A stretch of 21,178 nucleotides of DNA, taken from assembly GCA_002441545.1 (NCBI GenBank), contig DJWL01000032.1, positions 31,130-52,307 on the forward strand. The letters are read 5' to 3'. The notes beneath the pieces were generated by a model. It had not been told where the DNA came from, made no database searches, and saw nothing but the letters and a program-made list of their open reading frames with translations. This stretch comes from Flavobacteriaceae bacterium UBA6231. GTDB taxonomy: Bacteria; Bacteroidota; Bacteroidia; Flavobacteriales; Flavobacteriaceae. Each line of letters begins with the position of its first letter. The first letter of the stretch is position 1. Of this stretch, positions 1 to 6,640 are shown piece after piece. A program made the translations under genes and the position numbers.

Positions 1-338
1 GGCATAAACCTAATCATGCGCTGAACTTCTAAAATATTTAATCGATGGTAGCCATCTTCTCCAACATAACCTTGATGGCCCCTTGCCTTTTGATCACCAC
101 CACTACAAAATGAATAAACCCCATCTTTTGATGAAGGTCCTTCTGCAGATAATAAAACTACTCCAATATTTACATCTTCATTAGCATCATAAAATGCATC
201 ATATAATTCACTTGTTGTTTTGGGTCTAAATGCATTCCTTACATTTGGTCTATTAAATGCTATTCGGGCTACACCATTACATTTTTTATATGTAATATCT
301 TCGTATTCCTTGGCTGTAACCCAATTTATTACTTCCAT
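1..338 (-). CDS. menB: 1,4-dihydroxy-2-naphthoyl-CoA synthase MenB (5' part, truncated by window edge)
   Basis: MenB closes the second ring of menaquinone by a Dieckmann-type cyclisation of succinylbenzoyl-CoA in the cytoplasm. Reading the minus strand from ATG at 338 gives 112 uninterrupted codons to the left edge; the full enzyme is usually about 275-280 residues, so only the N-terminal 40% is present. The crotonase fold is recognisable: a strand with GVARIAFNRP (22-31) followed by NAFRPKT, and the oxyanion-hole loop FCSGGDQ (77-83). The segment YEDITYKKCNGVARI is characteristic of MenB rather than generic enoyl-CoA hydratases. A TATTTTTG box on the minus strand (361-354) could be a -7 element, but it leaves a leader of only about ten bases and has no -33 partner. 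Flavobacteria use menaquinone as respiratory quinone, so this is a core gene. The bicarbonate/Asp site that splits MenB types lies outside the window. Confidence 0.93.
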   Translation of the reverse strand, partial: MEVINWVTAKEYEDITYKKCNGVARIAFNRPNVRNAFRPKTTSELYDAFYDANEDVNIGVVLLSAEGPSSKDGVYSFCSGGDQKARGHQGYVGEDGYHRLNILEVQRMIRFM

Positions 339-606
339 ATTTAATATTTTATTCAAAAATATATTTTATTTTAATAAGACTTGTCTTTTAATTTTTAAAA
401 TTAATGTTTAAAATGATTCTTATTAGAAAGTAATATTTTTTTTAAGTAAAAAATTTAGAAATATCTTACAAATTATTTGTTGATTTTATGTGTCTGTTAT
501 ATATTTACTAACAACCTTAGAAAATAATCACAAAAAGAACAAAATCAATGAATTATTCATATAAAAATACACAGTAGTAAGTATTTTTTATGAATTTTTT
601 AATACT

Positions 607-614
607 TATCTTTG
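607..614 (+). promoter_or_regulatory. Promoter-like -7 box TATCTTTG
   Basis: Matches the Bacteroidota -7 consensus TAnnTTTG and is followed by C, as often seen. No good TTG -33 element lies 17-23 bases upstream, where the sequence is T-rich. A transcript would start near 620 and have a leader of about 125 bases before the ORF at 747. Confidence 0.35.
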
Positions 615-715
615 CATATACTATAAATTTTAGATTAAATATTAAAAATAATGAAATTTTTACGTACAGATAATGTTTTGTTAACGAATAAAACAGTATT
701 TAATCGATAATTAAT

Positions 716-723
716 TATATTTG
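716..723 (+). promoter_or_regulatory. Promoter-like -7 box TATATTTG upstream of small ORF
   Basis: Exact TAnnTTTG match followed by C, 23 bases before the ATG at 747, so a start site near 729 would give a short leader. The -33 element is weak: TTTG at 677-680 is too far away. Confidence 0.4.
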
Positions 724-746
724 CAAAGCTCTAAACCCCATAGTCT

Positions 747-923
747 ATGATATATACAATTACCATTTCTTTATTAGTCTTAATAGCCATTAATTTTTTA
801 TTATTAAGATTTAGCTGTAATAAAACTAACAAAAAAGCAAAAGTTAATAATAAGCCTATTATACTTTCAACAAAAGTTACCAGTTTACCGGTTTCTGAAA
901 AGCTTGCTCCAACAGGAAGTTAG
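747..923 (+). CDS. Small membrane-anchored hypothetical protein, 58 residues
   Basis: ATG at 747 opens 58 codons ending in TAG at 921-923. The product starts MIYTITISLLVLIAINFLLL, a single strongly hydrophobic N-terminal segment (about 3-20), followed by RFSCNKTNKKAK and a polar tail ending in LAPTGS. The Cys at 24 sits just after the hydrophobic stretch but the context is not a proper lipobox, so an N-in transmembrane anchor with a short basic soluble tail fits best. A TAnnTTTG box at 716-723 is well placed. The last 47 bases lie antisense over the 3' end of ung. I recall similar short proteins near this locus in Flavobacteriaceae but cannot verify it here. Function unknown; the gene is easily missed because of its size. 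Confidence 0.6.
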   Translation: MIYTITISLLVLIAINFLLLRFSCNKTNKKAKVNNKPIILSTKVTSLPVSEKLAPTGS

Positions 924-1542
924 TTTTACTAAAGTGTTTGTTACCAAACCATAATCCTCTGTTTGCACTTAATGGTGAAGGATGGCCACTTTGTAATACA
1001 TGATGTTTTTTAGAATCTATTAATTTAATTTTTTGTTTTGCGTAACTACCCCAAAGTAAAAAGACAACACCGCTTTTTTCTTCACTAATAATTTTTATAG
1101 CAGCATCAGTAAACGTTTCCCAACCTTTGTTTTGATGGCTACCGGCTGAATGAGCTCTTACTGTTAAAGTTGCATTTAATAATAAAACTCCTTGGTCTGC
1201 CCAACGTAACAAATTACCACTTTTTGGGTATGGAATTCCTAAATCTTGTTCAATTTCCTTGAATATATTTATAAGAGAAGGAGGATGATTTATATTATCA
1301 TTTACTGAAAAACATAGCCCATGGGCTTGTCCATTATCATGATATGGATCTTGGCCTATGATTACTACTTTAACATCTTCAAAATGACAATGTTCAAAAG
1401 CATTAAATATTTGATTTCCTGGCGGAAAACATTGATGTTTTGAGTATTCTTCTTTAACAAAACTTACTAAATCTTTAAAATATGATTTCTCAAATTCTTG
1501 CTGTAAATGAGATTTCCAACTATCGTGCATATTGACATTCAT
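877..1542 (-). CDS. ung: Uracil-DNA glycosylase, family 1
   Basis: Removes uracil from DNA to start base-excision repair in the cytoplasm. The product is 221 residues, normal for family 1. It carries the water-activating motif GQDPYH (63-68, catalytic Asp65), the uracil-recognition segment LLNATLTV (121-128), and the minor-groove loop HPSPLSA (187-193, His187). All key residues are intact. The frame is open upstream to 1632, but that extension would overlap the divergent carrier gene and is not family-like. The ATG at 1542 (MNVNMHDSW) gives the usual N-terminus; ATG at 1530 is the next possibility. The 3' end overlaps the convergent small ORF by 47 bases. Confidence 0.96.
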   Translation of the reverse strand: MNVNMHDSWKSHLQQEFEKSYFKDLVSFVKEEYSKHQCFPPGNQIFNAFEHCHFEDVKVVIIGQDPYHDNGQAHGLCFSVNDNINHPPSLINIFKEIEQDLGIPYPKSGNLLRWADQGVLLLNATLTVRAHSAGSHQNKGWETFTDAAIKIISEEKSGVVFLLWGSYAKQKIKLIDSKKHHVLQSGHPSPLSANRGLWFGNKHFSKTNFLLEQAFQKPVNW

Positions 1543-1602
1543 AATTACCTTTAAAATTGTTCTAAAAATAATACTATCTTTATTCTTATAAAATTTTAAC
1601 CA

Positions 1603-3096
1603 TTGAAAAAAATTCAATTTCCAACCGCCCAAACCATATTGCTTTTAATTGCCGCACTAGTTACTTTACTTACTTGGTTTATTCCTGCCGGAAAATATGA
1701 TACTTTGTCTTATAATGCTTCTGAAAAAAAATTTACAGTAAATAGTTTAGAAAAGCAAAAACAATTAGATGCTACACAAGAAACCTTAACCAATTTAGGT
1801 ATAAAAATTTCTCTTGAAAAGTTTACAAATGGAGATATTTGGAAACCTATAAACATACCTAATACCTATAAAAAATTAGAAGCCAAACCTCAAGGTGTTT
1901 TAGATTTCATTAAATCTCCAATAAAAGGAATCATTGAAGGAGCTGACATCATTTTTCTAGTTTTGGTTATTGGCGGTTTAATTGGAATCATGAATCTTAC
2001 AGGAGCGTTTGATGCTGGTATTTCTTGGATGGCAAAAGTTTTATATGGCAGGGAATACATCCTAATTATATTTGTTACATTTTTAATTTCGTTAGGTGGT
2101 ACTACTTTTGGTTTAGCCGAAGAAACTATAGCCTTTTACCCTATTCTTATTCCTATTTTTCTTGCTGCAAAATATGATGCTATGGTAGCATTAGCATCCA
2201 TTTATATTGGTTCTTCAATAGGAACCATGTATTCAACTATTAACCCATTTAGTGTTATTATTGCTTCGGATGCCTCAGGAATTAATTGGACAACTGGCAT
2301 AATTGGCAGATTTATATTATTTGCTTTGGGAACACTCATTTGCATTCTTTATATTATTCGTTATGCGCAACGAGTTAAAAAACATCCTTCAAAATCAATT
2401 ATTTATAGTCAAAAAGAAGAAATAGAAAATCTTTTTGGAAATACTTCAAATTCAACGGTTAAGTTAACAATGCGTTTGCGTTTAATTCTTTTTATTTTTT
2501 CTATGTCATTTATTGTTATGGTGTTTGGAGTTTCTACATTAGATTGGTGGTTTGTCGAAATGTCTTCTGTATTTTTAGTTGGTGCTATTCTGATTGGCTT
2601 TATTGGTAAAATTAAAGAATCTGTATTTGTTGACAGTTTTGTTAAGGGAGCAAGTGATTTATTAGGTGTTGCTATTATAATTGGAATTGCCAGAGGAATT
2701 ACTGTACTTATGAATGATGGATTAATAAGTGATACGATGCTTTATTATGCTAGTAACATAACTAATGGCATGAACAAGGGTTTGTTTATTAATGCTATGT
2801 TATATATATATGGAGGATTATCATTTTTTATTCCGTCATCATCTGGAATGGCTGTTCTTACTATGCCAATTATGTCGCCTTTAGCAGATGGCGTTGAAAT
2901 TGGTAGAGAAGCCGTTGTAAATGCTTATCTATATGGTCAAGGTTTATTTGCTTTTATAAATCCTACGGGGTTAATTTTAGCATCTTTAGCAATTGTAAAA
3001 GTTGGTTATAATAAATGGTTGAAATTTGTAATGCCTTTAGTTTTTATCTTATTGATTTTCACCATGATAGCGTTAACAATTTCAGTATATGTTTAG
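1603..3096 (+). CDS. YfcC/DcuC-family integral membrane carrier (likely basic amino acid antiporter or dicarboxylate carrier)
   Basis: 497-residue polytopic inner-membrane protein of the YfcC family (DcuC/ArcD-type, 'C4-dicarboxylate anaerobic carrier' superfamily). The first helix (about 8-28) ends WFIPAGKYD, a family hallmark; a roughly 70-residue extracytoplasmic stretch follows, then about a dozen hydrophobic segments. Conserved polar motifs include GGTTFGLAEET (about 165-175), a second-half helix around FFIPSSSGMAVL, and FINPTGL near the C-terminus, typical re-entrant or substrate-site loops. The start is TTG at 1603: the next in-frame ATG is about 130 codons in and would delete the first helix. 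TATCTTTA at 1575-1582 with TTG at 1557-1559 is a poor promoter candidate. The stop overlaps that of convergent holA. Substrate cannot be assigned; family members are annotated for arginine/ornithine or dicarboxylates. Confidence 0.85.
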   Translation: MKKIQFPTAQTILLLIAALVTLLTWFIPAGKYDTLSYNASEKKFTVNSLEKQKQLDATQETLTNLGIKISLEKFTNGDIWKPINIPNTYKKLEAKPQGVLDFIKSPIKGIIEGADIIFLVLVIGGLIGIMNLTGAFDAGISWMAKVLYGREYILIIFVTFLISLGGTTFGLAEETIAFYPILIPIFLAAKYDAMVALASIYIGSSIGTMYSTINPFSVIIASDASGINWTTGIIGRFILFALGTLICILYIIRYAQRVKKHPSKSIIYSQKEEIENLFGNTSNSTVKLTMRLRLILFIFSMSFIVMVFGVSTLDWWFVEMSSVFLVGAILIGFIGKIKESVFVDSFVKGASDLLGVAIIIGIARGITVLMNDGLISDTMLYYASNITNGMNKGLFINAMLYIYGGLSFFIPSSSGMAVLTMPIMSPLADGVEIGREAVVNAYLYGQGLFAFINPTGLILASLAIVKVGYNKWLKFVMPLVFILLIFTMIALTISVYV

Positions 3097-4097
3097 GATA
3101 AAATTCTAACCATTAATTCTTTTAGTAAATCTCCTTGAGGTACTGAATTTGAATTAACTCCTTTTCCTTTAAGATCAAATTCTCGTAATGCTGAAATTAC
3201 TGTACTTACTTTTTTCATAGGAAAATTACGAGCTGCCAACACATAGTCATTAACAAAATAAGGATTAACTCCTAAAGCCGAAGCAACATTTCGAGGTGAT
3301 TTATCATTCAATCCATGAAACTGAAGTAATTGGGTAAAAAAACTAAATAATAAAGACACCGTAACAACCATAGGATTATCTTTTGGATTTTCAGAAAAGT
3401 AATTAATTATTTGATAAACTTTAACATTATTTCTTTCACCAATTGCTTTGCGTAACTCGAAATTATTAAAGTCTTTACTAATTCCTATATTTTCTTCAAT
3501 AAGTTCTGGAGTGATTTGTGTTTCCTTTGGAATAATGATTTGAAGTTTTTCAAGTTCGTTATTAATTTTACTTAAATCGGTTCCCAAAAATTCCACCAAC
3601 ATTTGAGCTGCTTTAGGAGAAATAGTATATTTTTTTGTGGCTAAAACTCTTCTAATCCAATCAGGAACCTGATTTTCGTAAAGTTTTTTGCTTTCAAAAA
3701 CAACGCCTACTTTATTAATGGCTTTATATATAGATTTTCTTTTATCTAACTTTTTATACTTGTAATTAACTACTAAAACTGTTGAAAGTTGCGGATTGTT
3801 TGCATAAGCTTCTAATTTATCAATAGTTCTAGATAAATCTTGTGCTTCTTTAACTATTACAACTTGTCTTTCAGACATCATAGGGTAACGTTTTGCGTTT
3901 TCTACAATATCATCAATACTAACATCCCTTCCATATAAAACTACCTGATTGAATCCTTTTTCCCCATCTGAAAGCACATTTTTTTCAATAAATTCTGAAA
4001 TCTTATCAATATAATAAGGTTCTTCACCCATTAAAAAATAAATAGGTTTAATCTGTCCGTTTTTAATATCAGTAACTAATTGTGTGACTTCGTCCAA
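3093..4097 (-). CDS. holA: DNA polymerase III subunit delta
   Basis: Delta is the clamp-loader subunit that opens the beta sliding clamp during replication. At 334 residues the length is normal. The N-terminus (…IKPIYFLMGEEPYYID…, about 17-32) is the degenerate nucleotide-binding domain typical of delta, followed by the conserved region with YPMMSERQVVIVKEAQ (about 71-86) and the C-terminal collar helices (FFTQLLQFHGL and LRLKGKG-like FDLKGKGVN near the end). The start is TTG at 4097, which yields the family-like MDEVTQLVTDIKNGQI; an ATG start would lose part of domain I. The TAA stop at 3095-3093 overlaps the TAG of the convergent carrier gene, leaving no room for a terminator between them. 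Confidence 0.94.
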   Translation of the reverse strand: MDEVTQLVTDIKNGQIKPIYFLMGEEPYYIDKISEFIEKNVLSDGEKGFNQVVLYGRDVSIDDIVENAKRYPMMSERQVVIVKEAQDLSRTIDKLEAYANNPQLSTVLVVNYKYKKLDKRKSIYKAINKVGVVFESKKLYENQVPDWIRRVLATKKYTISPKAAQMLVEFLGTDLSKINNELEKLQIIIPKETQITPELIEENIGISKDFNNFELRKAIGERNNVKVYQIINYFSENPKDNPMVVTVSLLFSFFTQLLQFHGLNDKSPRNVASALGVNPYFVNDYVLAARNFPMKKVSTVISALREFDLKGKGVNSNSVPQGDLLKELMVRILS

Positions 4098-4149
4098 AAT
4101 GTAAAAATTTCAAATTAAAAAATTCAAATCCCAAAAACATGTTTACTAA

Positions 4150-4180
4150 TTTGGTATTTGAATATTGTGGTTTAACTTTG
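4150..4180 (+). promoter_or_regulatory. Bacteroidota-type promoter, TTTG-N19-TAACTTTG
   Basis: TTTG at 4150-4153 and TAACTTTG at 4173-4180 match the -33 and -7 consensus with 19-base spacing. A start near 4187 leaves a leader of about 13-16 bases before the next gene, consistent with it driving the nuclease-like/glycosyltransferase pair. This is the best promoter match in the window. Confidence 0.55.
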
Positions 4181-4199
4181 AATTATCAAAATATATAAT

Positions 4200-4649
4200 G
4201 TGTTGCAAGAACTAAACTTTCCAAAGTTTTCGTTTCGATTCAAAAATAACGAAAATAAAATTTCTATTTTCGATGTTATTCGCAAAAGATTTGTAATTCT
4301 TCAACCCGAAGAATGGGTTAGACAACATTGTGTGCATTATCTAATTGAAAACAAAGGTTATCCAAAATCTTTAATTAATGTTGAAAAAGAATTAACTGTA
4401 AACAAGTTACGCAAACGTTATGATATTGTAGTTTTTAATTCGGATGGTAGTATTTATTTAATTGTTGAATGTAAGTCTCCAAATATTACTATAAACCAAA
4501 GCACTTTCGACCAAATTGCTCAATATAACTTAAGCTTAAATGCATCATATTTAATGATTACTAATGGATTAAATCATTATTATTGTCAAATGGATTTTAA
4601 AGAAGAAAAATATCAGTTTTTAAAAGATATTCCTAAATATATTAAATGA
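4200..4649 (+). CDS. Orphan HsdR N-terminal-like PD-(D/E)XK protein
   Basis: 149-residue protein resembling only the nuclease domain of type I restriction HsdR subunits (HSDR_N_2 type). The PD-(D/E)XK core is visible: Asp75 in RKRYDIVVF, then E90-C-K92 in LIVECKSP, and a QxxxY motif (Gln105, Tyr109) as in HsdR and RecB-type nucleases. There is no helicase part, and no HsdM or HsdS nearby, so this is not a restriction system. The frame begins with GTG at 4200; TTG at 4203 would give MQELNFPKF, closer to how I recall related proteins starting. The TGA overlaps the ATG of the next gene, indicating translational coupling. It is a conserved flavobacterial type beside holA; biological role unknown. 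Possible alternatives are a structure-specific nuclease in repair or an inactive DNA-binding relative. Confidence 0.8.
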   Translation: MLQELNFPKFSFRFKNNENKISIFDVIRKRFVILQPEEWVRQHCVHYLIENKGYPKSLINVEKELTVNKLRKRYDIVVFNSDGSIYLIVECKSPNITINQSTFDQIAQYNLSLNASYLMITNGLNHYYCQMDFKEEKYQFLKDIPKYIK

Positions 4650-5635
4650 AAGTAGCCATTGTTATTTTAAATTGGAATGGAAAAAAACTTTTAGAACAGT
4701 TTTTACCATCAGTTATTGAATATTCAAAGGAAGCAATGGTTTATGTTGCAGATAATGCTTCTTCTGATGATTCGATAGATTTTGTCAAGGTAAATTTTCC
4801 TTCAGTCAAAATTATTGAAAACAAAATAAATAGAGGTTATGCAAAAGGCTATAACGATGCATTGAAAAATTTAACTGAAGATATATTTTGTTTATTAAAT
4901 AATGATATTGAAGTTACTAAAGGTTGGCTTACACCAATATTGAGCACTTTTGAAAAAGAACCTAATACAGCCATTATTCAGCCAAAAATACTGGACTATA
5001 AACGAAAAGACTATTTCGAATACGCTGGTGCAGCTGGTGGTTTTATTGACAAGTTTGGATATCCATATTGCCGTGGACGAATTTTTAATACTATAGAGAA
5101 GGACTTAGGACAATACAATGATATTAAAGATATTTTTTGGGCTTCTGGCGCGTGCCTATTCATTAGAAACCAAGTATTTAAAAACCTGAATGGGTTTGAT
5201 GAGAGTTTCTTTGCGCATATGGAAGAAATAGATCTATGTTGGCGTGCCAAAAACTTGGGATATAATGTGATGTATGTTGGAGAATCTGAAGTTTATCATG
5301 TTGGAGGAGCAACACTTAGCTATTCAAATCCTAAAAAAACGTATCTTAATTTTAGAAACAGCTTATACGCTTTAACAAAAAATGCCAAAGGCAATTTGTT
5401 CCTTTTAATCTTTACTAGACTAACTTTAGATGGCATTGCAGGAGTGAAATTTATGTTTGAATTTAAATTCAAACACATAACAGCAATTATTCATGCGCAT
5501 TACAGCTTTTATTCACATTTAAAAATGTTGTTAAAGCAAAGAAAATCACTAGAAAAAAGAAAAAAATATTACATCATTACGTCTATAGTTTTAAATTATT
5601 ACGTATATAAAAATAGACTTTACAAAAGTTTATAA
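4646..5635 (+). CDS. GT2-family glycosyltransferase (rhamnosyltransferase-like)
   Basis: 329-residue cytoplasmic, membrane-associated glycosyltransferase of family GT2, GT-A fold. The N-terminal Rossmann-like part starts VAIVILNWNG (3-11) with the nucleotide-binding VADNASSDDS (34-43); the DXD-equivalent is NND at 85-87 (LLNNDIEV). The acceptor-side motif is FFAHMEEIDLCWR (188-200, with the acidic pair Glu193/Glu194 and Asp196), then VYHVGGATLS (216-225). This arrangement is usual for WbbL-like rhamnosyl transferases of lipopolysaccharide or exopolysaccharide synthesis, but the sugar cannot be read from sequence. A basic C-terminus (KQRKSLEKRKK) could contact the membrane. It starts inside the stop of the nuclease-like gene (ATGA overlap), so the two are co-translated although no functional link is obvious. 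Confidence 0.9.
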   Translation: MKVAIVILNWNGKKLLEQFLPSVIEYSKEAMVYVADNASSDDSIDFVKVNFPSVKIIENKINRGYAKGYNDALKNLTEDIFCLLNNDIEVTKGWLTPILSTFEKEPNTAIIQPKILDYKRKDYFEYAGAAGGFIDKFGYPYCRGRIFNTIEKDLGQYNDIKDIFWASGACLFIRNQVFKNLNGFDESFFAHMEEIDLCWRAKNLGYNVMYVGESEVYHVGGATLSYSNPKKTYLNFRNSLYALTKNAKGNLFLLIFTRLTLDGIAGVKFMFEFKFKHITAIIHAHYSFYSHLKMLLKQRKSLEKRKKYYIITSIVLNYYVYKNRLYKSL

Positions 5636-5684
5636 TTAGTTAGTAAAAGTTTTGTTAAAATGTTAAAACTACCTTATTTTTATA

Positions 5685-5692
5685 TACTTTTG
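5685..5692 (+). promoter_or_regulatory. Promoter -7 box TACTTTTG upstream of OmpA-family gene
   Basis: Exact TAnnTTTG match followed by C. A start near 5698 would give a leader of about 34 bases. The -33 region about 19 bases upstream reads TGTTA (5661-5665), a partial match only. Confidence 0.45.
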
Positions 5693-5731
5693 CTACGTCA
5701 AATAACAGAGAAAATTAATCCATAAATAATT

Positions 5732-6571
5732 ATGAAAAAACTTTTAATCCTTAGCTTTTCAACCTTAATGCTTCTAAGTTCATGCGTTTCAAAAAAAGAA
5801 TATGCTGCCCTTGAAGCCAAACAAAAAGAAACACAAGATTTATTAAATACCGCATCTGTAAAATTGAACAGTTGTTTATCTGACAAAGCAGCTGCATCTG
5901 CAAGAGCTATTGCTTTAGAAGAACAAGTAGCAGATTTGCGTAAAAGCAACGATAACTTAACTGTATTATCAGCAAAAGGTGCTTCAAACGTTGAAAAAAC
6001 TCTTGAAAGTATTAAAGAAAAAGAACTTAAAATAACCCGTTTACAAGATGCCTTAACTAAAAAAGACAGTATCACTTTAGCTGTGGTAACAAGTTTAAAA
6101 CGTGAAGTAGGCATTAATGATCCAGATATTGAAATAAATGTAGAAAAAGGAGTTGTTTTTATATCAATTGCTGATAAATTATTATTTCAAAGTGGTAGTT
6201 ATAACGTAACAACTAGAGCTAAAGAAGTTCTTGCAAAAGTTGCTAAAGTTGTAAACAGCAAGCCAGATTTTGAATGTATGGTTGAAGGTCATACAGATAA
6301 TGTTCCTTATGCAAGTGGCGTATTATTGGATAACTGGGATTTAAGTGTAAAACGTTCTACTTCTATTATTAGAGTATTGCAAACACTTGGTGTAAATCCT
6401 GCACAATTAATTGCTGCTGGTCGTGCAGACTATGTGCCTTTAGTAGATAACACTACTGCCGAAAATAGAGCAAAAAACAGACGTACTCGTATAGTAGTTT
6501 TACCTAAAATTGACCAATTCTATGATATGGTTGAGAAAGAAATGAAAAATCTTTCTACAGGTACAAACTAA
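5732..6571 (+). CDS. OmpA-family peptidoglycan-binding lipoprotein
   Basis: 279-residue outer-membrane lipoprotein that probably tethers the membrane to peptidoglycan. The signal peptide ends in a lipobox, LLSSC, with Cys18 as the lipidated residue. Residues about 20-115 are alanine/lysine/glutamate-rich with heptad-like spacing (AALEAKQKETQDLL, LEEQVADLRKSNDNL), suggesting a coiled coil. The OmpA C-terminal domain covers about 132-257: EGHTDN (185-190, Asp189 as the diaminopimelate-binding acid), NWDLSVKRS (201-209, Arg208 as its arginine partner) and NRRTRIVV (249-256). All binding residues are intact. There is no beta-barrel. It has its own promoter-like box and a strong terminator, so it is probably monocistronic and highly expressed. 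Confidence 0.93.
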   Translation: MKKLLILSFSTLMLLSSCVSKKEYAALEAKQKETQDLLNTASVKLNSCLSDKAAASARAIALEEQVADLRKSNDNLTVLSAKGASNVEKTLESIKEKELKITRLQDALTKKDSITLAVVTSLKREVGINDPDIEINVEKGVVFISIADKLLFQSGSYNVTTRAKEVLAKVAKVVNSKPDFECMVEGHTDNVPYASGVLLDNWDLSVKRSTSIIRVLQTLGVNPAQLIAAGRADYVPLVDNTTAENRAKNRRTRIVVLPKIDQFYDMVEKEMKNLSTGTN

Positions 6572-6592
6572 ATATTTCATGAAATATAAATT

Positions 6593-6622
6593 AAAAGCTC
6601 AATCTTTAGATTGAGCTTTTTT
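6593..6622 (+). terminator. Rho-independent terminator after OmpA-family gene
   Basis: AAAAGCTCAATC (6593-6604) pairs perfectly with GATTGAGCTTTT (6609-6620) around a TTTA loop and continues into T residues. It begins 21 bases after the ompA stop. Flanking A and T runs make it usable in both directions, so it can also end the convergent YciO-type gene, whose stop is at 6641. Confidence 0.85.
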
Positions 6623-6640
6623 ATTTGAATAAAATAGACA

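Larger units (their letters stand above)
339..746. other. 408-base intergenic region between menB and small ORF
   Basis: Very AT-rich spacer between menB (leftward) and the 58-residue ORF (rightward). I find no open frame that looks coding and no tRNA-like fold. It holds two plus-strand TAnnTTTG boxes (607-614 and 716-723) and an 8-base inverted repeat (TAAGTATT 578-585, AATACTTA 601-608) that runs into the first box. The rest (about 340-570) is low-complexity A/T sequence in which I see nothing definite. Confidence 0.6.

Noticed and set aside
220..411. 63-codon plus-strand open frame
   Set aside because: It lies mostly antisense over menB, whose minus-strand product is unmistakable, and its own product looks like a hydrophobic AT-rich artefact.
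1543..1632. N-terminal extension of ung by 30 codons
   Set aside because: It would overlap the divergent carrier start and exceed the usual family length of about 221 residues.
4200..4649. Type I restriction-modification locus
   Set aside because: Only an HsdR N-terminal-like domain is present; no HsdM, HsdS or helicase portion nearby.
5649..5670. AGTTTT/AAAACT hairpin after the glycosyltransferase as a terminator
   Set aside because: The stem is only six A/T-rich pairs with a ten-base loop and no T tract directly following; better explained as part of an AT-rich promoter region.
5698..6114. 138-codon minus-strand open frame
   Set aside because: It is antisense to the OmpA lipoprotein gene and mirrors its Ala/Lys-rich coiled-coil codons; no recognisable domain.
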